Below, piece by piece: positions 1 to 6,338 of a stretch of 35,718 nucleotides of DNA. How positions within the stretch are numbered: the first letter of the stretch is position 1; every line of letters begins with the position of its first letter. The position numbers and the translations under genes were made by a program. The notes beneath the pieces are model-generated. The model was not told where the DNA came from, made no database searches, and saw only the letters and a program-made list of their open reading frames with translations. This DNA is from an uncultured Eubacterium sp. (GTDB lineage: Bacteria > Bacillota > Clostridia > Lachnospirales > Lachnospiraceae). The stretch covers positions 1 through 35,718 of the forward strand of contig URAI01000015.1 of assembly GCA_900545725.1 (NCBI GenBank). The letters are read 5' to 3'.

Positions 1-2
1 TA

Positions 3-152
3 ATGGATGCGGAAATTGATGAAGGAATATGCTATGACATCCACATGAATGTGGAAGGGCTGGCACCAGAATGGACAATTCCCGAGAGGGTGTTAGAAAC
101 TCCAAATTATAAAAAAACATGCTTGCAATGTCCGAACCATAGGGACGATTAA
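3..152 (+). CDS. Small hypothetical phage protein with a C-x2-C-x2-H tail (possibly a 3' fragment)
   Basis: The open frame encodes 49 residues and ends with the string TCLQCPNHRDD, giving a Cys-x2-Cys-x2-His pattern that could bind a metal. The ATG at base 3 sits in a TAATG stop-start overlap, the usual arrangement of translationally coupled phage genes, so it may be the true start. However, the window begins here, so an upstream continuation cannot be excluded. It is the last gene before a strong terminator and belongs to the phage head region, upstream of the scaffold gene. I do not recognise a family. An alternative reading is the C-terminal end of a longer head protein. Confidence 0.5.
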   Translation: MDAEIDEGICYDIHMNVEGLAPEWTIPERVLETPNYKKTCLQCPNHRDD

Positions 153-184
153 ATACCACCCGTCAGCAGATAGGTGGTATTTTT
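152..184 (+). terminator. Rho-independent terminator after the first phage gene
   Basis: A 9-bp stem AATACCACC/GGTGGTATT with a 12-nt loop is followed by a run of T. It overlaps the TAA stop of the preceding small gene. Confidence 0.8.
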
Positions 185-207
185 ATACCCAAAAAGGAAG
201 AAAATCT

Positions 208-309
208 ATGATATATTTAATTGAATATAGGGGAGAAGTCATGTCAGGCAAAACTCCTGACCTCCCCAAGAATGAGTTAAGATGTGGCGAAAGGCTACAT
301 CTTTTTTAA
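208..309 (+). CDS. Possible 33-residue micro-protein
   Basis: ATG at 208 follows AAAGGAAG at 193-200 and opens a 33-codon frame that stops inside the T-run of the next terminator. The last residues (RCGERLHLF) are encoded by the terminator hairpin itself. The product resembles no family I know. The same DNA is strongly base-paired as RNA (see the hairpin at 230-267), so the frame may be accidental. It is listed because its ribosome site is properly spaced and it lies between two terminators. Confidence 0.25.
   Translation: MIYLIEYRGEVMSGKTPDLPKNELRCGERLHLF
230..267 (+). other. Bulged 12-bp RNA hairpin
   Basis: GGGGAG (230-235) pairs with CTCCCC (262-267), and GTCAGG (243-248) pairs with CCTGAC (256-261). 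The 3' side is continuous while the 5' side carries a 7-nt bulge (AAGTCAT); the loop is CAAAACT. With the terminator 12 nt further on, this looks like a small structured transcript or leader. No promoter is obvious just upstream. Confidence 0.45.
279..307 (+). terminator. Strong rho-independent terminator
   Basis: A 10-bp stem AAGATGTGGC/GCTACATCTT (one G-U pair), loop GAAAG, is followed by six T. It is the second terminator in 160 bases and isolates the following regulatory unit from the late operon. Confidence 0.8.
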
Positions 310-348
310 TTTGTAAAGGTAGGTTGCAAAAATAAATTAAAAGAATGC

Positions 349-377
349 TTGACGTTCGACATCGAATATGGTATTGT
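349..377 (+). promoter_or_regulatory. Promoter with operator-like palindrome for the HTH/Rha unit
   Basis: TTGACG (349-354), a 17-nt spacer and TATTGT (372-377). The spacer contains the perfect inverted repeat TTCGA-CA-TCGAA (355-366), positioned where a bound repressor would block RNA polymerase. Confidence 0.6.
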
Positions 378-397
378 TTGTACATGGAGGTGAGAAT

Positions 398-589
398 GTG
401 ACAGATGTCAGAAACGTCTTTATTACGAGAGAAGTTGCTGAAGAATTAAACTTAACGCCAACTTATTTAATTAAATTAGCAAAAAAAATGGAACTTAATG
501 AAACTGAAATGAGAGAAGCTGGCAATAGAAATTATTTATTCAGTAAAGAAGCAGTAGAAAAATTAAAAAATCGTAATAAAAGCAAATAA
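398..589 (+). CDS. Small HTH DNA-binding phage protein
   Basis: The product has 63 residues. A helix-turn-helix is visible near the N-terminus (FITREVAEELNLTPTYLIKLA), followed by a second basic segment ending RNYLFSKEAVEKLKNRNKSK; the fold is of the MerR/excisionase winged-helix kind. I chose GTG at 398 because GGAGGTGA lies at 386-393, whereas the in-frame ATG at 368 falls between the -35 and -10 boxes of the promoter. It is first in a unit with the Rha regulator gene. It may bind the palindrome in its own promoter, act as an excisionase, or help control the lysogenic state. The specific role is inference. Confidence 0.7.
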   Translation: MTDVRNVFITREVAEELNLTPTYLIKLAKKMELNETEMREAGNRNYLFSKEAVEKLKNRNKSK

Positions 590-591
590 GA

Positions 592-702
592 AAACACTCG
601 CAATCCTACCAAGACCTACGAGTGTTTCACAAAACTGAGGAATATCCTCTATGAAATATTTTATCATAGAAAGATACTCCTTGCAAACTAAAATTAAGGA
701 GA
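592..702 (+). promoter_or_regulatory. Leader with three hairpins and a sequestered ribosome site before the Rha gene
   Basis: Hairpins follow one another: AAACACTCG/CGAGTGTTT (592-600/619-627), GAGGA/TCCTC (637-649) and CTATGA/TCATAG (649-669). Then CTCCTT (677-682) is exactly complementary to the Shine-Dalgarno AAGGAG (696-701) of the next gene. The first hairpin lacks a T-run, so it is not a convincing terminator. Translational control of the downstream regulator is a reasonable inference. Confidence 0.45.
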
Positions 703-709
703 TTTTAAA

Positions 710-1441
710 ATGAACAATATTGAACAGACAATAACAAGCATCGAAGTAGCCAAAATGGTTAATAAACCACATAATGATTTACTTAAGGATATTAGAAGAT
801 ATATTGAGCAATTAGGTGAGGGAAAAATTTCCCACACTGATTTCTTTACAGAAAGCGAGTATACAGATAAATTTAATAGGCAGAAACCTTGCTATAACGT
901 AACCAAGAAAGGCTGTGAATTTATAGCTCATAAGCTTACAGGAACAAAGGGAACAGAATTTACAGCAAAGTATATTAATAGGTTTCACGAAATGGAAGAT
1001 GAACTCATTGCAAGACCTAGAGTTTTATCACCATTAGAACAACTCCAGTTACAAAGCCAAGCTATTCTCGAAGTAAATAATAAAGTGCTTACAGTTGATG
1101 AAAAGGTATCTAATATTCAAAAAGAGTTTGAAGAATTTAAACAAGATATGCCATTAATGGGTGTTGAGTGTGACAAAATTACAACAGCAGTTCGTAGGGT
1201 TGGAACTCTTGCATTAGACGGTAAGAATAGCAATGCTTATCATAATAAGTCATTAAGTGGAAAAGTCTATACTGATATATACAAAGAATTAAAAAGACAG
1301 TTTCAAGTAAGCTCATACAAGTCAATTAAACGTAGCCAGTGCGATACAGCACTTAATATTATACAAAACTATAAGTTGCCAGTTGTGCTTAAAGAACAGA
1401 TTAACAATAGCAACGCACAGTTGAATATGGGGGTGTTGTAA
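710..1441 (+). CDS. Rha family phage regulatory protein with C-terminal ORF6C domain
   Basis: The 243-residue protein has two recognisable parts. Residues about 5-100 match the phage pRha domain (SIEVAKMVNKPHNDLLKDIR, then YNVTKKGCEFIAHKLTG and an FTAKYINRFHEME end). Residues about 145-235 resemble the ORF6C domain found at the C-terminus of phage antirepressors and regulators (GKNSNAYHNKSLSGKVYTDI). A short coiled-coil-like segment joins them. Rha proteins of lambdoid phages interfere with growth in some hosts; in Firmicutes phages these modular proteins are thought to be antirepressors or regulators. The start has AAGGAG 8 nt upstream, partly hidden in a hairpin. One base separates it from the next gene, so the two are cotranslated. 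Confidence 0.85.
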   Translation: MNNIEQTITSIEVAKMVNKPHNDLLKDIRRYIEQLGEGKISHTDFFTESEYTDKFNRQKPCYNVTKKGCEFIAHKLTGTKGTEFTAKYINRFHEMEDELIARPRVLSPLEQLQLQSQAILEVNNKVLTVDEKVSNIQKEFEEFKQDMPLMGVECDKITTAVRRVGTLALDGKNSNAYHNKSLSGKVYTDIYKELKRQFQVSSYKSIKRSQCDTALNIIQNYKLPVVLKEQINNSNAQLNMGVL

Positions 1442-1442
1442 T

Positions 1443-1643
1443 ATGGCAGTAGTAAGAAAGACAATGGACTTAGTTGAGAAGTCGCAAGGAAATATTAATC
1501 CTAATTATGATATGTATGCAAGTAATATTGAAGATATAGAAAAAGCCAGTAATAATATTTATGAAATGATATGCAATGGCTTTAGATTTGGATATATGCA
1601 GGGAAGAAAAGCAGCAATGGCAGAAATGAAGAAAATGCAATAA
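1443..1643 (+). CDS. Conserved-looking small phage protein
   Basis: This 66-residue protein starts one base after the Rha gene and is the last gene before a terminator. A hydrophilic N-terminal half is followed by an amphipathic, basic segment (GFRFGYMQGRKAAMAEMKK). That ending is familiar from small proteins encoded beside phage antirepressor genes in clostridial phages, but I know no function. It has no signal peptide or membrane segment. By its place in the unit, it probably works with the regulator or is a small accessory moron product. Confidence 0.65.
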   Translation: MAVVRKTMDLVEKSQGNINPNYDMYASNIEDIEKASNNIYEMICNGFRFGYMQGRKAAMAEMKKMQ

Positions 1644-1675
1644 GATAATTTAATACAATAAAATATCAATAATCG

Positions 1676-1702
1676 GGACGTTCAGTAATGGACGTCCTTT
1701 TT
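1676..1702 (+). terminator. Terminator closing the HTH/Rha unit
   Basis: A 6-bp GC-rich stem GGACGT/ACGTCC with a 10-nt loop is followed by TTTTTAT. It separates the regulatory unit from the scaffold gene. Confidence 0.7.
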
Positions 1703-1775
1703 ATATGTCCAAAACTTAATGACACTAAACTTTAGGAAAATGCCGACGGGCTATAAACGGAAAGGAGGCACGCAG

Positions 1776-2405
1776 ATGAAAGAATTAAAGTTAAATTTAC
1801 AATTCTTTGCAGAAAGTGGAGAAGGTAACAGCGACCAAAATGCTGGAGACAACAATCAAGGGCAGCAGAACAATCAACAGTCAATCGACTATACTAAAAT
1901 ACAAAATATGATTGATACTGCAACAGCCAAAAAAGAAAACGCAGTACTTAAAAGCTATTTTCAACAGCAAGGCTTATCAGAAGACGAGATTAATCAAGCC
2001 ATAACAGCTTTTAAGCAGAATAAACAGCAGCAGACGGATGAACAGAACAATGTAAATGCCGGACTTAAGAGTGAACTGGCTGTGGCACAGCAGATGGCGG
2101 AACATGCACAGATAGAACTTGCAGCTACAAAAGTAGCAATGACACTTGGCATAGCTGCCAAGACGCTTCCATATGTCCTTAAAATGGCTGACTTTACCAA
2201 AGCTAAAGGTAATGATGGGAAGATATCAGAAGATAATATCAAGGCAGCACTTGAACAGGTGGTTAAGGATGTGCCGGCACTTAAACCGGAAAAAGAAAAC
2301 AATGCCGGTTTTAGGATAGGTGCCGGGCAGCAGACTAATGGACAGCAGTCTTCTGCAGGTAGCAATGTAAATGTTCCTACAAAGAGATGGAACAGATTCA
2401 ATTAA
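1776..2405 (+). CDS. Phage capsid scaffolding protein
   Basis: The product has 209 residues and is very hydrophilic and helix-prone, with long runs of Q, N, E and K. It carries the N-terminal motif LKLNLQFFAE, which recurs in scaffold and capsid proteins of Firmicutes phages (DUF4355/GP20-like scaffold type). It directly precedes the major capsid gene, the standard place for a scaffold that guides procapsid assembly and then leaves the shell. ATG at 1776 was chosen because AAAGGAGG is at 1761-1768; a longer in-frame reading from 1719 has no ribosome site. The C-terminus is rich in Q, S and G and ends in a basic KRWNRFN, as expected for the part contacting the capsid protein. Confidence 0.8.
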   Translation: MKELKLNLQFFAESGEGNSDQNAGDNNQGQQNNQQSIDYTKIQNMIDTATAKKENAVLKSYFQQQGLSEDEINQAITAFKQNKQQQTDEQNNVNAGLKSELAVAQQMAEHAQIELAATKVAMTLGIAAKTLPYVLKMADFTKAKGNDGKISEDNIKAALEQVVKDVPALKPEKENNAGFRIGAGQQTNGQQSSAGSNVNVPTKRWNRFN

Positions 2406-2429
2406 GAAAGGTTAAAAAGGTAAAATAAT

Positions 2430-3506
2430 ATGCCAACTTTAAATTATGCAGAACAGTGGAGTTCTGAATTATTAGCAATTCTTATTCAGGGCACACTTAC
2501 ATCACCATTTATCACAAACAATGTCAGATGGTTAGATGCAAAGACCTTCCATTTTACACAGATGAGTGTAAGTGGTTATAAGAACCATAAGAGATCAGGT
2601 GGATGGAACACAGGGGAATATAACCAGAAAGATGTTCCTTACACAGTAACACATGACAGAGATGTACAGTTTATGGTTGATAAGGCAGATGTTGATGAAA
2701 CAAATCAGACAGCATCTATTCAGAATATCTCACACATATTTGAACAGACACAGGTAGTGCCAGAGACAGATGCATTATTTTTCAGTAAGGTAGCACAGGC
2801 TGCACAGAAGACAGAATTATATCATACTGAAACAGCTTCCACAGAATATACATCAGAGAATGTATTTGCTAAGCTTAAGCACATTCTGGCAGCAGGCAAG
2901 CTTAGAAGATATAAGGCAAATGGAAGCCTCATTATGTATATATCTTCTGACATTATGGATAAGCTTGAGGTATCAAAGGAATTTACACGTAAGATTGAAA
3001 TGACACAGATTGCAGAAGGTGGTCTTGGTATTGAAACACGTGTAACTGATATTGATGGTGTGACACTTATGGAAGTTGTGGATGATGAAAGATTCTATGA
3101 CAGATTCGATTGGGATGTTGCAGAGGGCGGTTTTGCTCCGCTTAAGTCAAAGTATGCCATAACAACAGATACAGATGTGGCAGAAGGAAAGACATACTAC
3201 ACTAAGAGCGACAGCACTTATACAGTCGTGGCAAAGCCTATAAAGACTAATATAGCCACATATTATGAAAAGACTGTTCAGGGTTCACATAAGATTAATG
3301 TACTTGTCGCATGTGGTCAGACATGTAAGACAGTACCTAAGATTTCATCTATTTATTTCTTCGCACCAGGAGCACATACAGAAGGAGACGGATATCTTTA
3401 TCAGAATCGCCAGTTAAGTGATACATTTGTATTCCCTAATGGCAAGGATGGTAAGGTTGATTCTGTATTCGTTGATGTAGATCCTGCAGAAGATATTGAA
3501 GAGTGA
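2430..3506 (+). CDS. Major capsid protein (HK97 fold)
   Basis: The 358-residue protein forms the icosahedral shell. Position just after the scaffold, length and phrases such as VPETDALFFSKVA, a central alpha/beta region (NGSLIMYISSDIMDKLE) and the C-terminal ACGQTCKTVPKISSIYFFAPGA segment fit Firmicutes phage capsid proteins of the HK97 fold. Residues about 243-284 (starting ITTDTDVAEGKTYYTKSD) look like an inserted domain: this 'GKTYYTK...YTVVAKPIKTN...YYEK' unit recurs in many phage structural proteins and probably decorates the outer surface. The ribosome site is modest (AAAAAGG). The gene ends 4 bases before the next start. Confidence 0.85.
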   Translation: MPTLNYAEQWSSELLAILIQGTLTSPFITNNVRWLDAKTFHFTQMSVSGYKNHKRSGGWNTGEYNQKDVPYTVTHDRDVQFMVDKADVDETNQTASIQNISHIFEQTQVVPETDALFFSKVAQAAQKTELYHTETASTEYTSENVFAKLKHILAAGKLRRYKANGSLIMYISSDIMDKLEVSKEFTRKIEMTQIAEGGLGIETRVTDIDGVTLMEVVDDERFYDRFDWDVAEGGFAPLKSKYAITTDTDVAEGKTYYTKSDSTYTVVAKPIKTNIATYYEKTVQGSHKINVLVACGQTCKTVPKISSIYFFAPGAHTEGDGYLYQNRQLSDTFVFPNGKDGKVDSVFVDVDPAEDIEE

Positions 3507-3510
3507 GCCT

Positions 3511-3885
3511 ATGGTATATGCAAGTAAAGAACAATATCTTAGTGAACACCGTATTATACCTGATGAACAGATAGAAAAAAGGTTGAAGCAGGCGGGGCGG
3601 CATATCGACTCGCTTACCTTTAACCGGATTAAGTCAAGAGGATTTGACAATCTGACAGAGTTCCAGCAGGCAATAATTATAGATGTCTGCTGTGATATGG
3701 CTGATTTTGAGTATGAAAATGAAGACATGATTAACTGTGTACTGCAGAATTATTCAATTAATGGGGTATCAATGCAGTTTGGCAGCAGTTGGAATGTAAT
3801 GATACAGAGTGGTATTGCAATAAAACGTGATACGTACAGGATACTTTGTCAGACGGGTCTTTGCAGTCTTAGTCTGGGGGTGTGA
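3511..3885 (+). CDS. Head-tail connector protein (Gp6-like)
   Basis: The product has 124 residues. The helical N-terminal half (KEQYLSEHRIIPDEQIEKRL, then ITEFQQAI-like helices: LTEFQQAIIIDVCCDMADFEY) and the position right after the capsid gene match the small helical connector proteins that ring the portal. A start at ATG 3511 gives MVYASKEQYL; a TTG five codons earlier would overlap the capsid gene. It overlaps the upstream region of the following gene by stop/start coupling. The late part is rich in S, C and G. Assignment is by position and helical character more than by a diagnostic motif. Confidence 0.65.
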   Translation: MVYASKEQYLSEHRIIPDEQIEKRLKQAGRHIDSLTFNRIKSRGFDNLTEFQQAIIIDVCCDMADFEYENEDMINCVLQNYSINGVSMQFGSSWNVMIQSGIAIKRDTYRILCQTGLCSLSLGV

Positions 3886-3887
3886 GA

Positions 3888-4226
3888 ATGAGATATCCGT
3901 GTCTGATATTAAAGAGCATGTGCAAGACTTATATACATGTAGAAATAGAACCGGAAGGACAGAATGTATATGGTGAGCCGTTAGAGGCAGTTACATGGGA
4001 TGGTCTATGCAACTACCAGGATAGTGGTAAAACGGTACTTACTGCTGAAAAGAGGCTTATACAGCTTGAGGGATGCGCCATGATACCTGGAGATATTGCA
4101 CCGGAGCTTCCTGTTATTACTAAAGGTGATATAACGGTGTTTGGTATAACAAGGCATATATACAAGGGTACGAAGTGCCGTAATCCTGACGGTACTGTAA
4201 ATTATATAAGACTGGATGTGATGTAA
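3888..4226 (+). CDS. Head closure / head-tail joining protein
   Basis: The 112-residue, mostly beta-strand protein (KTYIHVEIEPEGQNVYGEP, then GDITVFGITRHIY) occupies the slot of the phage head closure protein that seals the connector after DNA packaging. ATG at 3888 lies 2 bases after the previous stop and is preceded by GGGGGTGTGAG; a GTG at 3882 is possible. It ends in the TAATG overlap of the next gene. There is no clear catalytic motif, and none is expected for a structural plug. The assignment rests on size, strand pattern and synteny with A118-like phages. Confidence 0.6.
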   Translation: MRYPCLILKSMCKTYIHVEIEPEGQNVYGEPLEAVTWDGLCNYQDSGKTVLTAEKRLIQLEGCAMIPGDIAPELPVITKGDITVFGITRHIYKGTKCRNPDGTVNYIRLDVM

Positions 4227-4618
4227 TGACCTATAAATATGTTAAATCAACGGTTAAATTTAATACTCCGGTTATAAAAAAGATTAATGCAAATGCGGTC
4301 AAAGCACTTGAAATGACAGGTGAGGCAATACACACGGATATTGTACAGGCTGAGGTAATGCCTTTTGATACAGGACATTTACAGCATGATGCGACATTTG
4401 TGGATGTATCTGATTCAAGAGACGGCAGGGTAAGGATTGTAACATCAACACCTTATGCAAGGCGGCTGTATTATCACCCAGAATATAATTACCAGACATA
4501 TGAAAATGCATTTGCCGGAGGTGAATGGTTTAAGCCGTGGCTTAAGGGTGGCGGTGTACATCAGGATGATATTAAGAAATATTTCAATAATATATTAAAG
4601 AGATTGAACAGGAGCTGA
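4226..4618 (+). CDS. Minor capsid protein 2 / HK97 gp10-like neck protein
   Basis: The 130-residue protein contains the signature TPYARRLYYHPEYNYQTYEN followed by GGEWFKPWLKGG, typical of the Minor_capsid_2 family of Listeria A118-like phages and related to HK97 gp10 tail-completion proteins. The N-terminal helix (NANAVKALEMTGEAIHTDIV) and PFDTGHLQHDATF are also typical ('DTG.L...'). It probably forms part of the neck joining head and tail. Translation is coupled to the upstream gene through TAATG and to the next gene, whose ATG starts 1 base after the stop. Confidence 0.8.
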   Translation: MTYKYVKSTVKFNTPVIKKINANAVKALEMTGEAIHTDIVQAEVMPFDTGHLQHDATFVDVSDSRDGRVRIVTSTPYARRLYYHPEYNYQTYENAFAGGEWFKPWLKGGGVHQDDIKKYFNNILKRLNRS

Positions 4619-4619
4619 G

Positions 4620-5021
4620 ATGTTATTTTTAAGTGATATAAGGGATTGCATAGCATCATTGGGAATAGTGGATGATGAACATGTATATTCAGGAAAGCTT
4701 GATAACAAGAAAAATGAAAGCATAGGTGTATATAATAACAAACGTGGAAGCCCTAAATTAAAGAGCGTTGGCGGTGATGAAACAAGATCATATTCTGTTA
4801 AGGCGGTAAGTATTCTTATTCACTGGAATAAAAAGCAGAGGGAAACTGAGCGGAAAGCATATGATGTATATATGTTTTTAAAGGATTTGCGAGGTGTTAC
4901 TGTCAATGGTAAGAAGATACTGTTTACAGATATGCAGATGGAAGAGCCTGTAGACGTGGGAACAGATGACAATGGAATATATGAAATGGTAATTGAAGCT
5001 GATATTTATTATGAGCTTTAA
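4620..5021 (+). CDS. Minor capsid protein 3 / tail terminator
   Basis: The 133-residue protein follows the gp10-like gene and precedes the tail tube gene, the position of Minor_capsid_3 proteins and of the tail terminator that ends tube growth. The alternating alpha/beta pattern with a central SYSVKAVSILIHWNKKQRE strand-helix and a C-terminal GIYEMVIEADIYYEL strand fits that family. AGGAG at 4610-4614 serves ATG at 4620. It probably caps the tail tube and docks it to the neck. Confidence 0.7.
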   Translation: MLFLSDIRDCIASLGIVDDEHVYSGKLDNKKNESIGVYNNKRGSPKLKSVGGDETRSYSVKAVSILIHWNKKQRETERKAYDVYMFLKDLRGVTVNGKKILFTDMQMEEPVDVGTDDNGIYEMVIEADIYYEL

Positions 5022-5037
5022 CCGGAAAGGATAGAGA

Positions 5038-5532
5038 ATGAATAAACAGTTATATGGATATAAGGTGGGAGTTTCACCTGTAAAAGGTGTCAATCCGACT
5101 AATGAACTTACATTTGGAATATGCATAGATGGAAGAAAAGATACTGATGCGGCTGAAACTATTACAACAACGCTTGTTAGGGATGCTGAAAGCCTTAGTG
5201 TATCAATTGATAACGGAATTGAAGAATGGAATCCGATGGACCAGAAAGGCTGGGTAAGACGTATTATGACATCGAAGTCACTCGGTGTCAGCATGGGAGG
5301 CAAGCGTAATTATGGAGATCCTGGAAATGATTATGTCGCCGGTCTTGCTTTTAAAAATGGACAGGACTGTAACTCATGGTTTTCAATTATATTCCCTAAT
5401 CAGGATCAGCTTATTATTCCATGTGTGGTTAATACTACAAGTCTTGGCGGTGACAGTACGGCAGTAGATGCACTGGAATGGGAAGTACAGTCAGATGGAA
5501 AACCTACATATATCGCTTATACATCTGAATAA
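5038..5532 (+). CDS. Major tail (tube) protein
   Basis: The product has 164 residues and sits between the tail terminator and the tail chaperones, where siphophages encode the tube subunit. It is beta-rich with few Cys and carries a segment typical of tube proteins: SIDNGIEEWNPMDQKGWVRR, then KSLGVSMGGKRNYGDPGNDY, which fits the 'GKR..GD.GNDYVA' phrase of Firmicutes tail proteins. The start has CGGAAAGGATAGAG upstream. After the stop, a coding-like stretch in the same frame (about 5539-5604) leads into the next gene; its meaning is unclear. The tube subunit polymerises around the tape measure. Confidence 0.8.
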   Translation: MNKQLYGYKVGVSPVKGVNPTNELTFGICIDGRKDTDAAETITTTLVRDAESLSVSIDNGIEEWNPMDQKGWVRRIMTSKSLGVSMGGKRNYGDPGNDYVAGLAFKNGQDCNSWFSIIFPNQDQLIIPCVVNTTSLGGDSTAVDALEWEVQSDGKPTYIAYTSE

Positions 5533-5604
5533 GGATAATCAGGGGTAACGGTTAAAAATGCTGATGCTCCTGAAAAAATATTAATACGCAGAATGGAGAT
5601 TATT

Positions 5605-5940
5605 ATGGCAAACAAAACAGATTTTCAGTTAATTGATATTTCAATGAAGATAACTAACAGTCTTCCGGTCTTGAAGATAACAGATGAGCTTACCGTAACA
5701 GTTAATAATAGAAAGAGTGTTGTACTTAACATTCAGGCAATGGCCAAACAGGTGGAAGATGAGAAGAATGAAAAGACACAGCTTGAATTTATGAACAAAG
5801 CGTTAAATATGCTTATAGGAGAGAAAAACACACAGGCAATTGAAGATATTGACCTTCCTATGCCGGAATACAGGCTTGTTTATGAAACTATTATGAATGT
5901 TGCGGCCGGCACGTATGGAGAAGATACACCCAGCATATAA
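5605..5940 (+). CDS. Tail assembly chaperone, short form (gpG-like)
   Basis: This 111-residue hydrophilic, helix-rich protein lies between the tail tube and tape measure genes, the slot of phage tail chaperones that bind the tape measure during assembly. ATG at 5605 was preferred over an in-frame ATG at 5593 because GGAG at 5595-5598 fits the later start. The helical segment LEFMNKALNMLIGEKNTQAI and the following YRLVYETIMNVAAG resemble the N-terminal half of Gp15-type chaperones as I remember them. Its last codons run through ACA CCC AGC, a likely +1 slippery site giving a longer fusion with the next frame. Confidence 0.75.
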   Translation: MANKTDFQLIDISMKITNSLPVLKITDELTVTVNNRKSVVLNIQAMAKQVEDEKNEKTQLEFMNKALNMLIGEKNTQAIEDIDLPMPEYRLVYETIMNVAAGTYGEDTPSI

Positions 5941-6271
5941 AGAAGCCTATTATGATATATTTGAAGACTGGAGCCTTATCGAAGCGAGCTTTTTAAAACA
6001 ATACGGCATAAGGCTTAGAAATGATGATGATATGTCATATCAGGAGTTTGTATCACTGCTGTCCGGTATTATGCCGGATACTCCGCTTGGACAGATTGTA
6101 AGCATACGTGCAGAAAATGATCCTAAGAAGCTTAAGACGTATACTAAAGAGCAGATGAGGATATGGCGTGAGTGGCGTATGAATGTAAAAAAGAGAAATA
6201 AAAATGGAATACCGGAGGGTAACAGGAAACTTCTTGAGATGCAGCAGTGGTTAAAAAAGACATTTTCATAA
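5897..6271 (+). CDS. Tail assembly chaperone, frameshift extension (Gp15 C-terminal-like)
   Basis: The open frame overlaps the previous gene by 44 bases and is shifted +1. It has no ribosome binding site at its only N-terminal ATGs (5897, 5915). The sequence FLKQYGIRL, then YQEFVSLLSGIMPDTPLGQI and the end MRIWREWRMN resemble the C-terminal half of Gp15 family proteins of A118-like phages, where it is continuous with an N-terminal half like the upstream gene. I infer that it is made mainly as the tail of a 221-residue fusion: shift at CCC (5929-5931), then reading resumes at GCA 5933. Independent initiation is the alternative. Confidence 0.7.
   Translation: MLRPARMEKIHPAYKEAYYDIFEDWSLIEASFLKQYGIRLRNDDDMSYQEFVSLLSGIMPDTPLGQIVSIRAENDPKKLKTYTKEQMRIWREWRMNVKKRNKNGIPEGNRKLLEMQQWLKKTFS
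5926..5936 (+). promoter_or_regulatory. Candidate +1 ribosomal frameshift site (ACA CCC A)
   Basis: In frame 1 the text reads ACA CCC AGC ATA TAA. A proline tRNA slipping from CCC to CCA (+1) would enter the downstream frame (GCA TAT AAA GAA) three codons before the stop. Proline CCC slips are known for +1 shifting, including in the Listeria phage PSA as I recall. No pseudoknot was worked out. Confidence 0.5.
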
Positions 6272-6278
6272 TTACAGT

Positions 6279-6312
6279 AAACCGTGACATTTAAAAAATG
6301 TTACGGTTTTTA
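6279..6312 (+). terminator. Terminator between tail chaperones and tape measure
   Basis: A 12-bp stem AAACCGTGACAT/ATGTTACGGTTT (one G-U pair) with a 7-nt loop is followed by T5. Being inside the late operon, it would lower transcription of downstream genes unless read through. Confidence 0.8.
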
Positions 6313-6338
6313 TAAAAAATAGGGAAGGAGGTAAAAGC

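Noticed and set aside
592..627. Rho-independent terminator after the small HTH gene
   Set aside because: The stem AAACACTCG/CGAGTGTTT is followed by CACAAAA, not a T-run, so a leader hairpin is the better reading.
3496..3510. TTG start for the head-tail connector inside the capsid gene
   Set aside because: ATG at 3511 is more likely; the TTG would extend the protein by five residues with no better ribosome site.
5533..5604. Extra tail gene between tail tube and chaperone
   Set aside because: A coding-like stretch in the chaperone frame (SGVTVKNADAPEKILI-like) has two stops upstream and no start with a ribosome site; too short to call.
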